From the NCBI RefSeq assembly GCF_000699445.3, contig NC_067196.1:35670616-35734615 (forward strand): a DNA stretch of 64,000 nt. Reading direction: 5' to 3'. This DNA is from Schistosoma haematobium. Lineage: Eukaryota > Platyhelminthes > Trematoda > Strigeidida > Schistosomatidae. The notes under the pieces were generated by a model. The model did no database searches and was not told the DNA's origin. It worked only from the letters and a program-made list of their open reading frames with translations. Of this stretch, positions 11,801 to 26,800 are shown in pieces. The translations under genes and the position numbers were made by a program. The stretch's first letter is position 1; each line of letters begins with the position of its first letter.

Positions 11801-14800
11801 TCGACTAAATGTCTAGAAATACTTCCATGGCAATATCGGTTATACACATATAATTGATATATATACGTTTTGAATTGTGCTGTGTGATCTCTCGTTTCTG
11901 GCTGTTTACAGAATATACTTCCCATTCCAAGCTTGGACTTCTCCCTTTAGTTAGCGGGGCTGAGACGCATCAAATAGCTAGCTTACTGGTCTTTGGTCAC
12001 TGAGTCTTTGTTCTCGTTCGCAGATTAGGTGAACTCGTGATAGCTTCAAAACTAGCAATTTTGCAGATGAAGTATTGATTATATGGTTCTCAGATTTTAC
12101 GACGATATTCGATAATGTTGTACTTAAACACACTTACTTATTCCCACTGGTGTTATCATTCATTATAGTAGTATATTTGAAAAAGACAAATGAAATTAAT
12201 GGTTCGAATGTGTAGACTGTTATTAAATCTTAAGATTCAGGGAAAGATAGACACAGTATCGATCGGTATCATTGTGACCACTATTTTATGTTTGTTATTT
12301 CCAGATAAAATTATTATAAACTGGTTACATTAAATAGAAAATTAATGTGTTATAAATTGTTTTGCTTGTTCATTAATTGAATAATAGACATAAAAAGAAA
12401 TTTGTTATTAAAAAAATCAATCTATCACTATTCAGGTGATCATGTAGGAAATAGTTCAAACCACGTGAATTTTTATAAATATTATATACATCAACTGATT
12501 AAAAGTACTTTTTCTAAGGTTATACGTCTACTACTTGAAGGTTTTTTTTATCCAAAAGTTGGTATTTAACTTTATTTCAATGAATTTCTTTATAAAATAT
12601 GCAGATTTATTATGGAAATAGTCATTTGAAATATTTTGTTATTTATTTATGAAACACATAAACATTGGTACAATGAGGCACCAAACAGATATGCACCACA
12701 TAAATCATTCAATTTGTGTGATGTCTGGGATACTGCCTGGGTGCCCAAAACGAACTAGGTGGTATCCTTAGGAGGCCAAACCCGGAGCCTTTGACCTAAA
12801 GGTCTGATCCACAAGGTAGTGGAGCAACGTCAGGAGATGCAGTTCTATGGTAGTCAGTGACCAAAGATTGGTTCACAAGCCATTTGTTCCCTCAGAATCC
12901 TGGAGCACATGTGCACCATCAGAGTTTTTCAACTCTTCTAGGTGGACTCCCTGTGTCCACCAACCGGATTAAAGCACCGGATATTCGCTTTTCGTCCTCT
13001 CGATTTCATAAACAACAGTAATGCCACGAGAAAGTAGTTAATGGGACTTCCCTGGCAGTGGTTGTATGCACGTGGCCATGTGAGAGCATTTCGAAAGGGA
13101 GAGTTAACTCTCCCCACTCTCGACCACATCAGGGCATTTGGGAGCAATGTAATCATTATTTTAGCTTTGATAAAGTAAAATAGTATAATTAGAATAACAA
13201 GTATAATTACAGAATAAGGATTTATATTATTTATTGACTCATAATGAAGTTGTACAGTTTAATGTTGTAATTGGATTATAAAATTCCAATGGAAATGATT
13301 TTTAGACCGAAATTTCAATGTTTGCATATAAAAATATAATGTGAGTACACTGAAAAACACTGATACCTTGAGTTGCATTTATCTACCCTTGATAACAGAT
13401 ATCAGTACCATATTATCTGTTTAAAGAGATTGGATTATTATCGTTAATGTTATGAGCCATTTATATTTCACGTATATAAATAATTTCAAAATACGTTTAT
13501 TCTCTTGATCATACTGATAAGTTCAAACGGTTAGATATCTTTGAAACTAAACTTAGAGATAATATTCTTGTTTTAATGAACGAATGAATTTTATTACAAA
13601 CAAGTTGAAATAATCAGAGCAATATGTGTCTTGACTTCATCTATTATTCATTATTCTCAACTTGAGTCGATAGTTAGTAACATACTCAAAAGTTATTGAT
13701 CTGAAATATCTGTATGAGATTTCTTAGACTAATCATTTGTTTCTTCACATCTTAATTTAATGATATTTATATTATACTGATAAATCTGTAGATCACTAAC
13801 GTAGATTATCTATATCGAATGATTAGGGGACTACTCGAGTCAGACAGGAATGGTGTGACCAAAAGCTAACTCCGAAGTCATACCTCGCAGTCAGCACCTA
13901 ACGTGGATTACCCCTGTGACGTGTCAAGGTACTGTGGCTGCTCTGAAGAGCATATAACACAATGGACGTTATTACAGAAATATACTAGTTAGAGTAGGTA
14001 CAAGTTATAGTGCGACCACCACCGCATGTGCCACTTCATAACGTGCGATTAACTGATGCATATTGGCTATCCTTCACCTTGGTGAGGATCGATGTTCTGT
14101 TCGATATTCAGTGATCCAACTGCTGGATGTTTTGGCTATCACTCAATGACATTTCACTGGCCATACAAATCTAACACTTCGTTCTTTTTTTCATACATCA
14201 CATCTCTTTCTGAATTTTTTTATCCCAAAAATGATTTTCAATTTTCAAATAATTAGTTTGAAATTAAATCACTTGGTTACTAAGCCTTTTTGTATACATA
14301 TAAAAAATAAACAAACACATTAGATTTAACATTTTTGAAAATCATAATACCAAAACAAAGTACAGCGTTGATATGAATTACATAATTGTATATTTAATCA
14401 AATAAGAACTAAATGAACAACGAACAATCGTTAGGTTATTTACTTTTGATCAAAAAATCTTACATTTTAATCCAAAATTAATGCCTTGATCAACTTCATT
14501 ACATCACTCTCATTTATATTTCTTTTTATCATTTATCATTTTTAGGATGTTTAAATATTTAAAAAAAAACTTGAATAGTCTTGAACCTGTCCACTAATGA
14601 AAAATAGCTTAATTCACTTTGTGATGTTAACTTACTACAAGCACAACAGGGAATGAAATAAGACTATCAAGACTTTGTTCTCGATTGTTTTTATGCATAT
14701 CAACAGGAAATCATTTCAACATATTACTTCTAGACAGCTTGATAATGATAATAATAATACATAGTCAATACTTACTATAGACAAAACATTTATGAAAAGA

Positions 14801-17800
14801 ATTCTAATGATTCTTTAAAAAACTAACTTATAAAATAAAGAATATCAATGATTATTGACGAAGGGAGGATGAGTAAATTGACATTAACAAATTTAATGTA
14901 ATGTAATTTAATGCCTTTGTATACTGACTGTCTGAAAATCAAAGTAGCATTGAGTTAAAACGTTTTTTGATGATTGTTTAATGTATGTCCCCCTCTTTTC
15001 TTCCTGTAACGAATTTGTTAGATGAAAATCTGTTTTTTTTCGTATTGAAATATAATTTCTATACGGAAACTTTTCAGTAGTCGAAACAAGATTTGAACAC
15101 GTGACGCAACCGTTAGAAACTAAGTACTGTATAGTTATTATTCATTTATATTCAACGGAGTGATGTAAACATGATAATAACAAATTGTAGAATGTATGAC
15201 GTAATAATCAGTGAAATAACTGTACAAAATTTTAAAATAAAACTATGAGAAAAGAAGTATTTCTCTACTGAAATATTTAGTTTATTTCTTAAATGTGAAC
15301 TATGAAATTCAATAGTTTACATTCCAAACTATTTGTATGTATTGCTGTATTATTTACAGTTATTTACATGTATAACATCAATCTATATTTCATAATTAAG
15401 CAACCACCTTTTTATTTACTTCAATAATCTTATTGATAGAATTGATACAGTTATGACTGAATTAGGCTGGAAACGTACATTTGATCGACATGGAGATTAT
15501 ACACTACGTTGGACAGAGAACAGTATTCAAATTAATTATGGGATATTTAAAGAAGGTGAACAGCTTGTGAGTTTTTGTGAGTACATTAAAATGTGAATAA
15601 ATATTTCAGTTAAAGTCATATATATATATAAGCACGTATGTTATTAAACTAATTATATTTTGTGAATTTGGTTCCTTTGAAGACAGTATTCACCTTCTTT
15701 AGTTAGAAATACATTTCTCTATTTATATTGGAGATTTATTTGGTCTATAAGGGTATGAGCTGTTATCGTGAACCAGCTTTCATAATGACCATTAGGACCT
15801 GTTAGCGCTCATATTTTTTACAGCATAGAATGAATCCAATCATTAAATTAACTGAAACAATATTCAAACTTTGACACTGAGATAATGTAACCATAAGTTT
15901 AGGGTTTTGAAAGGGATTTCTCCCTCATTTCACTTACCAAGGTGACTGAATTGTCATAAAATATATCGACATTTCTATCATGATTAACATGGTCAAATCC
16001 TGTCTGTCGCTCGCTATGAAATATGAAGTACGGCTAAGATATTCATGGACACATCGACAATGCCGAAATGGTTATACTTTATGAGTACATAGGTTTCTCT
16101 GTGAAATACAGCTTAACCCAAAGATTGTCATGTAATATATTTGAAAAATCTTTGGAGTTAAATTTTTCAAGGAAAAGTCAAATCATTTTTTATGATCATT
16201 TCTATCTATGAAATCATCAACTTCACTGACTTGCATGTTCAGTATTCAATATATTTTGAAATTAATAATATTTACATTGAACTTGATGAAGATGAAATGA
16301 TTTTGAAAAACACCACTTCTGTCATCTTATTAAGGTGAACCATATACCGAATTGTGGATTGCTTACAAATAAACTTGGATTATTAATAAGTCTTCGTGAT
16401 TATGAAAGACGATATCAAAATAGGTTTGGACGATTGCCCATTATGGTGATGGATGATTTCTTTCCAAAAACATTTATTGTTGATGATCTAAAGGAACGAG
16501 AAGCTTATTTTAAATTACAAGAAAGTAAGAAAACAGTTATATTTATGTGTATGACTATTTAATATTTTCTAAAAAATTGTGTAATGAAGTTGAATGGTGC
16601 ATATAAGACTATGAAGTAATCTTGTTAATATAACTATGAAGAATGTTTTCCGTGACTCGATCAAATGATTTATAAAACTATCTAAACTTAGTACATATCT
16701 ATCATTAAAATTTACCTGATTTAGATTCTTAAACGAGCTATTTGACTTTGAGATAGTTGGTTCAGATTCACTTGCTAAAACATTTTGGCTAATAGATTAG
16801 TTTGATGTCTACCAAATATAGAAGTGACTACTGATTTAAAAAGCTATATAAATTTTTATCGGTGAATGTCTTTTCACTAACGTTCATCCTTAGGAGTAAT
16901 TAAATGGTTCTTGATGGAACATGCTTATCTTGTTACGTAAAATGCTCGATGACGGCCAAAGTTAGTAACGAATTAAGAATATTAAAGTAGTTTTTAAGAA
17001 TCAGGTACAATACTTGAGACTCGATATGAACCCATGAAGATTAATTATCAAGTTCAACGTTCATCACGTCTCAACATTATAAGAATAGGTTTCCTAATTT
17101 TTGATCTTTTAATTCATTTCAAAATCTTTGAAAAATCAAATTTAAACTGATTATACTCATATCCATCATACATATCATCTTGAATTGTACATCTTTCCAT
17201 ACATCACACTTTCACCCTGATCAATTGGAACATGAATAGTTTATTATTGAATTTTTGACAAAACATAAACATCTGTTCATGTCTGTTTAGAGACTAATAG
17301 ATTTACATTGTTGATGTCCATAGTATATAAAAGTGTAATCTGTGTTTGTTTACTAATTATCATGTTATGTAAACAGTAGTTTGAATTACCTTCAAAAGCT
17401 TTAGATGAAACTTAACTTTATTATAAATTCTATTACTTAGTGACATCACCTTTTATTCATCTTATTACTTATATTTAGTTTGCTATTAATTATTGAGAAT
17501 ATCTTTCGTAAAAATGGTAACTTACAATTAGCATAATACATAGGTTCTGGGTTTGAGTTTTACTTGGGTAATCGTGGATGCGCACTGTTGAGGAGTCCAA
17601 TACTAGAACGAAATGGCCATCCAGTGGTTTCAGGTTTTCCATGGTGGTCTAGCTCAAGTCGATTCATCAATTTAATCAAATAATTACTCCAATCTCCACA
17701 AACCCTCTAATATAATTTATCACTATATTGCTACTGATAGGTTTTAATAAGGAACTTATGATACCAATTGATGAAGAAAAAATTTTGCATTATCTTTGCC

Positions 17801-20800
17801 AATTTGAGTGTGATGATATAAATAATTAGAAGTAAAGTTTCATATTTCTGCTGTTTATCAACAAGACATCTTTATAGCATTTAGTGTGGTGTGGGTTACA
17901 TATATCCATATAAGTAGTATATAACAGTGGTCAGGCATAGAATGTATTTCAGTAGAAGATCGAGAAGGAAAGAACGGAAACGGAACGCAATTGGTATGAA
18001 ATGCATGAACAATGAAATTTGAGATAATGCAAAGGAAGTTAAGTTTGAGACGATGGATTGATATTTCACAAATTAACTATGGTTCTCAGATTTTATTGAG
18101 ATGCTCTGTAATTTCGTGTCTACTACATTCGATTGTTTCCACTCGTTTTCTTTTTCAATACATCAGCATTTAATTTAATTGAAAATGTAATAAAGAACCA
18201 AGAAAAATTGAAGATCAATCCGCGAAGGACTTCGGTCCTATTCTTTGTAGAGTCATATGAATGAATCGTTAAAACATCCTAAACAGATGTTAAACTCTTC
18301 TAATTCTCATCTGCTCTTCAGTTAATTTGAGATTACCATAAATATTACATCTAAATATAATAAAGAATTGTTTTCATTTTTAAATGTTATTTTCTTTAAA
18401 GATGATGAAGTACCACATATGTGGATATGCAAACCAATTGGTCAAAATCAAGGCAAAGGTATTTTTTTAGTAAGAGATATTGAAGAGTTTAAGGTACATT
18501 TAAAAAATCGAGATGATGAAGCACGTAATCAGCCATCCGGACTTTTACCAAGAATAATCCAAAGGTTATTTTATTTTATCTTTATTGTCTGATTATATGA
18601 TTATTGAATTCGATTATCTTTGATTTTATTTTAACAAATAACAATATGAAGTAGTGAGGTTTGCGTTTTTCTTCTTTAAAGAAGATACAGATGTTGGAAT
18701 AAATCATAATTTAATTTATTTAATCATAGAATAGACCTACTGATTTATGACAACTTGTATAGTTTTTCTTTAAAGAATCAATTTCTGCTTAATTTAATAA
18801 GAGTTGAAAGTAAGTCAATTTACTAATGTCTTGTAAATGTTGGAAAAAATAGTTTATTGGAATGTTGTACATTGGAAATCTATGTGAATTATTTACTTGG
18901 GCAAATGATTACATCGTACAATTAGAGTAATATGTTAAGATTAACATTTAGATATAGATATCGAGTTAGTTACTTAAATTACTAAGAAGTACGCAGTGAG
19001 TTACTAAAAGAAATACTTACCTGGTAGTTTACACCTAAACTACTTCAAAATTATAAGTAATAAATTACTGACAAACACTTGTGACATTCAAAAAATAAGC
19101 CTAAGAGTATTGTGTTAATTATAAACAATAATATAAGATAATTATATATAATATATTTCTGTAATTCACAGTGTTGGACGTGGGACGTATTTTATTTCTT
19201 ATTAGCTAACAATTAAATCAAAAGAACAAGGGTACACTTATATTGAAACGAGATAATTTAAACTCTATAGGGAGATAATGGAAAATGTCTTAATTATTGA
19301 TTACTAATGATAGTTATTGTAATTAATTTAGTCTCAAAAGTGTTTTGTTTTAATTGAAATAACACCAATAGCCGAAAAACCTGGTAAAACGAATTCAGAT
19401 AAAACAGAAAGTATGCATATTTTTAGATTTGGAGATATGCCTTTATAAAATTGAATATAATATATACAGATATGTTTGTTTGCTTAGTATTTTGCATCGA
19501 TAAGAATACGTAACTATCATGAGGACTAGCATGATGGACGCTACTCACAAGATTGCTTGTAATTAGTATGTGATGGAACGTGGCCTAGTAGCTATCACAG
19601 TCGTCAGACGGATAAAAGAGGTTCAGTATGTCAAAAACACAGTGCAGGCAGAACACTTGAAGATCAGAAGAGAAGACAAGTTGGTTGATAGAACACAATA
19701 CCGTATGCAAATTTATGATCGAGGGCTACTTATATGTACTCTATAAACTCGTTGCCTTGTTCTACACAATTCTACATCAGATTTTATTCAGAAGTAAATC
19801 AACAATCATCTGGTGTCACTTTCACTTGAATCTATAATTTTACATGTACATGAGGTGGTAAATACATATGAAAGACAAAAGGCTTTCTGAGCATATCTCT
19901 GGGAACCTACGACAAAAAAGGGAGTAAAATCTTTACAACTATGGTTGGCAGGAATCTTTCGGATAATGGAAATGAAGACATTAGTAATGCCTTTGGAACA
20001 GTTAACAAACAAACGATACCAATTTGTTCCACTTTGTTGAAGCAATCGGTATCAGACGTTTCTGACTTGACGTATGTATACAGGAGAAAAGTGTAATTAG
20101 TCATTTTTGGCTTGTTAACCGGCTGCTAGTCAAATAATCACTATTGATTTTTAAAACCCCTCCCTGTATTCGTTGCTTAATATTTGTTTGTTATTTAGTC
20201 CTACTGATTTTCGCACATTTATTTTATTTCGTTTCTTGTCATGTTCAACGGTTGTGCAATTACTTATTGATTTCATTGCTCTTACACAACCCTTTTTATC
20301 TTCAATAATGGTTACTGATAATTATAACACCTGTTCTACTCTACATAACTGATTCCATCATACAAACACACATCTATCTTAACTATGTTTATTCATATAC
20401 TTTGCATCCTATTCCTCTTATTACTATTATTTCGGTTGCGTTTCGAACATTTACCTAAACTTTACAAACAACAGTATGTTAAACATTTGTTAATAGGTAT
20501 ATTAATAATTGTTATTTTAAGCTGTATGCAGCTGACGAGAAGCCGTGGACTAGAATGAATTCATGTTATTTTAAAAACCTTGTGGTTCTTGCTGTCTTGA
20601 TTTGATAATTATTGAAAACAGATTGTTTAACTACTATTGTAATGTGTGCTACTTATATCGACATAAGTAGTATATGATGTTAGTCGTGAGCAGAAGGTCT
20701 GGCAGCACAGAAACAAGAGGACCGGACAGTAAAGAATGGAAGCAGGATGCAATTTGTATGAAAATGCAAGAACGATGAAGTCTGAGTCATTTTGAGACTA

Positions 20801-23800
20801 TTAGTGGACATTTTGCAAATTAAGCATTTACTTTATGATTGTTAGATTTTATTAACAAGTCCTGTAATTCCGTGTTAAATACATTCGGTTGTCCCCACCC
20901 GTATTCTGTTCACTAGACTATGAATATCATTTAAGGGATTACAAGTTTAAGATAATAATTATTGGCTGTTTTGCGTGCGCTGTATGATTCATCGTACAAA
21001 TAATAAGAATACAAAGGCTGCCTCAGTGTGAAATTTGCTTCAATTGACATAACAGGACCTGTTGTAATCAGGAACATTGTCTTATTTATGTAAAGTATTC
21101 TAGATATTTGTTGTATAAATCAGTACTGCCCTAGAACTATTTGTATTTCATTTTCTACAAAAGTTGTGTTCAGGGTTTACAAGTAACATGTTTTATCCAC
21201 TTCAAGGTCTCTAGTGATTATCTGACTTTGATAGTTGTTGGACTCAATAATAGTCTATTATTTAATTAGTAGTATGACAATGCCACATGCTATTTTTGTA
21301 ACGGCTGAGAATTATCATATGAAGATGACTTTTACTTAGCTTAAATGGTTTTCAATTTTTATTCAAATATTCTATTGATTGTTAAGTGATTTTCATTCTT
21401 TGCTTGACGATAATAACGACAGAACAGGTCACAAAAGATTTATGTGTTGCTGAAAAATCCCAACCATGCTTAAATCTATACGTATTGACACAGTTATTGC
21501 TTGTTTACGGGCTACATAATTATTGTTTCCTGGGAAATTACAATACATAATATTATATTGTTAACTAACATTTGAACCGGTGTAATAGTATAGTAACAAA
21601 AGAATTCGATATTGGGCAAGATACTACTTATCTGTTTATACGTTTATTTTAAAATATATTTCAGATACATCATCAATCCCTTATTACTTGATGGTTGTAA
21701 ATTTGATATACGATGTTATGTTCTTATAGCCTGTACAATGCCTTATTTAGTATTTTATCATCCTGGTTATATTCGGCGTTCTGCTAAACCGTATTCAAAT
21801 CAAGATCAAAATCTTATAACACACTTGACTAATCAGGTAAGTTGACAAGAAGTAAATAAATATTGATTTTAATATATCCAAAATTAAAACCTAACCAAAT
21901 TTGTCGCTGTTGTAATCCAGACATAATGCATTAGATTATTATTCCCAATGAAGTAAAACAACTATTCTGGAAAGTGATATAGTTTAATCTGTTGTATTAT
22001 TAAGAAATTCAGAAGGAAACATCGGACTATACTAAATAATGTACGATCTAATTGTTTAATTCAGAAATATTTTTCTCGTTAAATAAAAAATGCTGAAGGA
22101 CTTTCGAAAGCTCATAATCACTGTGAACACTTCGTTAAAAACTTCTTAGTTGTCTAAATTAGAGTGTTCAGAAATCATCAGTAGCTTGAAGCTGTTAATT
22201 ATTTAAACAAAAACTTTATAATCTGAATTCATGACTTTATTCAATTTATGAGATAGGATAATCATCTAACACTATCAGGTTCAATACTCTACCTACGCTA
22301 TGATAAACTCCACAAAACAATAGTTTTTACTAGAAATTTAGTGTTAAGGATTCGTGTCCATTGAGTAAAGTTCAACATAAGTATTAAATAACTGTTTAGT
22401 AAATCCTGGTAATCAAAATACTCACTGGCTGATATGGATCTGTATTGGAAAGTAATATCTTTATTCTGTATGATAGTTGCTAACAGCGTGTCATTTGGAT
22501 GATACTACTATCTTCTAAAGAAAATAGATACTAAGTTATGTGTTTGATAAAACAAATTTAATGAATAGAATAATAATATGATGTTGTTTCATTAACTGTT
22601 TTTTTACTTAATTTATCAGTTTGTTCAAAAGAAGGATCCAGCCTATGCAGAAATAAAAAATAACACAGTTTGGAGCTGGTCACAAGTTAATGACTATATC
22701 AATAAACATTATCAAGAAGAAAAGAAATTACCAGTTGATTGGACTAAAACAGTTCTTCAGGTAGTTTTCTCATGATTATTCATCTACTTTATTCAATGAA
22801 AGTAATGCATCCCACATTCATAGAAGAAATAAATTAGGTTAAATTCTACAATCTGCTTATCGCCTATAATAATGAGTCCCGACCGTAGCTGCTACCTTGA
22901 CGTGATCGTCGGGCTTGCCTATCGTGATGACCCAACCGAGCTATATTGGCTGGAACATATGTTCCTGTAGGTTCTACCATGCCAGGCAGGTCGATTGGAG
23001 GACGGTAAGACTAAAAGCAGCAACTCAAGTTCTGAAGGTGAAGTCGTACCGCTGACTGACGTGACAGCAGTAAGATGTTTCCATTAGACAACCAGCATCT
23101 GTAATGATGCTGCCTTCTCACAAAGAAGGAATGGGTTAGGGAAGGTCAACCCTAAAAATTTCACACATCACCTTACCTCACGGATTTCCATCTCCGGCGG
23201 TAAGGCTCTTTGAAGAACAAAGCCAACACGTTAAAAACGTCCCACAATAAGGTCGTGCGCGACCGATCTCAGGCAGTTGTCCCGTGGGTCCTGCGGTCAC
23301 GCTCCCGGGTCGTTAAGACCAATACTAATCCAACTTCCCTCTTAGGTTCCTCAAGAAATACCCTTGCACGATGAGAGCAGCTGGGAAGTGACATTAGCCC
23401 TCATACTCGTTACAGCACACGAGATCAAGTCGGTCACATTCAAATCCTTCCTACGCCTCCTAATAACTCTCTTATCTCCACGACTAACCCTTCCCACGTC
23501 CCTTTGTCACCTCTCGCCGCCAATGCAAACCATTCGAGTACTCGGAAAGTTATTCCGGTCTCCTGATACCATGCTCCTGACTGACTATTATAATGAGTGA
23601 AATATTTGAAATTACAGTTTTAGTTTACTAAGTAATAAAGAATGGCTAACGATTGTAATTCCTTGGAATAACTTTCTTCTTGAATGATGTTATTAATTCA
23701 AATACACGAATGATATATTTTACACTAATAGCATGGGCACAGAATCAATTAGTTATATGCTAACTACAAACCCTCTCGACCATTGAATCATAAAATATTA

Positions 23801-26800
23801 GAGTTCCTTAACTGAGACTGTAGTTGAAGCCTCATCTGTTGATTTATTCAAAAGAAATTTGTATCCATTTAAAGACCATTATCATAAGATTTAAGACAGG
23901 CCCTCTAGCCTCCTGTTTTTCTCAAATGCAACGTGAAACTTACCCTTAATATTTGAAAACAAAACACTTTAATTATATCAATAAGTCACTTACAAAAGAT
24001 AACCGGTTTCTATTTTGATTTATATTATTTTATTATTTTTAATCTAGTGGAAGATTCAGAGAATTATTCATCATGTATTTACTACAGTTAAAAATAGATT
24101 AGCTGCAAAAATTGGATTTTTTGAATTACTTGGGTTGGACTTCATGTTGGATGAAAATATGAAAGTAAGTTGTGCATACTGTTAGAAAGTAGTGGAAAAT
24201 TTTCCGATTCATAGGTTAAACTCTTGTTTCTACTCTGCAAGTCATTTTTATCACAGACAAACAACGTTTATAAAATCCTTAGACATTTGTTTTGTCCGGT
24301 TGTTTGTATTTATTATTAAATTTATTGGCCTTAACCGGTTTATGAACAGAAGCAATGACTCCATCTAGATTCACAAGTTGATTATATTCAGGATAATGTC
24401 AAACGAAGAGAACCAGAGTAATTAGAAATCTATATATCATAAAGACATGAGTGATAACCCAAGAGTCTACTAGATAAAGCTACGGATTCTGAAATGAAGA
24501 ACGTTGTTTTAGTGATAGAAAAATAAAAGACAAAATATTGATCTATTTTGACTAATAAGTTTTCAGCATGACAAAACTGGCTCTTTGTAGTCGCGTTTGC
24601 TTCCTATGATTAAAATTTCAAAAACAATGTTACTGTTGTTTAGTTAAGAAAACTCCTTCCAGCTTACCAGTTTGAACCATCTGATGAATGGAGAAAGGAA
24701 ACTAAAAGTTTCAAGATATAAATCTTTTATTCTCAGACAATCGCACTATTGGACATTATTTTGATGGTGATTGGTTAACGGTAGTCGGTGAGAAAACCTT
24801 TACCTGGGTTAAGTACCGGTTAGCACATGTTGGCAAGTTATGCCTGTAATATTGATGAAACTGATGAAGATCACTAGAATCAAACTCTCATCACCCACCT
24901 ACACCACTGAGCTATTCACTCAACAATTGACGTCCGTGTTGTATTTGGAGATCCTGGTTTTCCCTTTGTGTATGTTGAGGCCTACTGCTGCATAGGTAGT
25001 CGATTAATCAATATAAGTTATGGACCATTGTACATTGAGTTGTGTAGATAATATTCGAAAAACAGGAGTTGCTTCAAAGCTTATTACCGGTGAATACTTT
25101 TGCAAATGCTCACTGAACTCATTTTAGAATTTTTGTATATTAGAAAACTGAAGTGACTGATAAGGTTGTTTTTGATCTTATGTAAATTATGTGTGATTAC
25201 CTGATACCGTTGCATACAGAAATGATTTTTAAAACTCACTCTAACATCACTCGTAATCATATACTGTTTCATGTCTAAACTAGACAAGAATAACTGGATA
25301 TCACGAATATCTTTGTGTTTTCCAGCCACATCTTGAAACTGACCATAAAATATATTGAGTATAGTAATATCATATTAAATGCAGACAAAATTTCTTTCTT
25401 GTTTGTGACTTGTTAGTATATCTACATGTAAAATTAAGGCATTCTATTTACTTAACAGCTTAATTCGTTGTCAGACTTTCGTGAAATTCGAGTAAATTAC
25501 CTGTAATTACTTGATATATGTAATCGTCAATTCAAGTTTGAAGAATATAATTAACAATAAAGTGTGGGTCAAATGAGTAATCAAGTAAGGAAATCATTCA
25601 GTTTATTACTTATAATAGCACATTAAAGTAGCGAGTTCGTACCCATTTGAAGTTCGTACATCCCCGATGTTAAGATATCCCACATTGGGCCAAAACTGTT
25701 GGTTAGTACTCTTAGTGGCTTATGTTAATTGGTATTATGAGTAACCTTTAGGATTAAAAAGGTTTATTAGATTTTAATGTTGTACCAATGATATCCTATT
25801 ACTAAGTGGTATTCATGAGTAATATTTAATCATTAACAGGTGTGGCTACTTGAAGTTAATTCAAACCCAGCATTACAAACTCATTGCGATGTATTAAAAG
25901 AAGTTGTACCAGCTGTAGTGAAAGATGCTTTACGTAAGTTGCAGCATGAATGTCAAAAAATTTAATTATTAAAAAAACACATGGTATTCAGTGTAATACT
26001 TTTATTCAATATAAAAATAAATAATAGGACCATAATGTGATAAGGTAAACATCATAAGACATGATAATAATAGCCGGTTTCACTGATATCGAAATATATG
26101 GTGAACGATATTCAAGGCGTGTCCTCTACCTAACATCAGTTTTCATCACATTGGATGGCATAATTGACGGAATTCTGGAAACGTGCACTACTTGATTTTA
26201 ATATGGTGGTTTAAATGTACTATGCCCTTGTCAAGACTTTAAGGTTTTCATTTGATTCAGCTTTTGATCATTATCATCTGGTATTTCGAATACTCGACTT
26301 AAAATGAAATAGCAATCGACTCCTTCAAGTTTGCAACTGTACTTCAACTTGCATCATTTTCTAAACAATTTAATATAATAAATATCTATCTTATTATGAA
26401 CAGATACTGAAAACATTTCAGGTGGTCTCCTGTTATCTTCACACTGAGGGATCAGTCCACAGTATATAAGCTCTGATAAATGTATTTCATAGGGTCAGAG
26501 GGATAGGTAAATGGACTAAAGAATAAAATATATTCTCAAATAAGCCATCTTTTCAGCGGACATGTTTTTGTGAATGTGGAGATAACACTGCACACTATGT
26601 TTGTAAAATATAAAGACCAAACACTAAATACTTCATTTGCAAACTTTTAACATTCGCCCTTCACAATTTGTATGATTCTCCCAGTCCACAATTCCTTTAT
26701 ACTATCCCTTCTACTCTCTTCAACTCAAACTTCTTGGCCTTTTTTTGCTCGGTTTTCCACTTCCGATTAGTGTTACATATTACGTTCATCGATAGACATA

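Larger units (their letters stand above)
2898..15439 (+). other. TTLL10-like intron 1 (12.5 kb)
   Basis: Bounded by GTAAGT and an acceptor ending TTGATAG. It carries at least nine mobile-element copies listed separately. I see nothing supportable in the stretches 3233-3910, 4317-5243, 6041-7867, 7956-8728, 9233-11460, 12181-12642, 13156-13800 and 14190-15439 apart from simple AT-rich sequence and a short (GT)n at 8364-8377. Confidence 0.8.
16525..18401 (+). other. TTLL10-like intron 3
   Basis: GTAAGA to TTTCTTTAAAG. It contains a SINE fragment and a hairpin-family copy listed separately; nothing is recognised in 16525-17540. Confidence 0.75.

Noticed and set aside
19870..20097. + strand open frame of about 70 codons in intron 4 (GTYDKKGSKIFTTMVGRN)
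   Set aside because: Inside an intron, no splice sites or known domain; may be a worn transposon piece.
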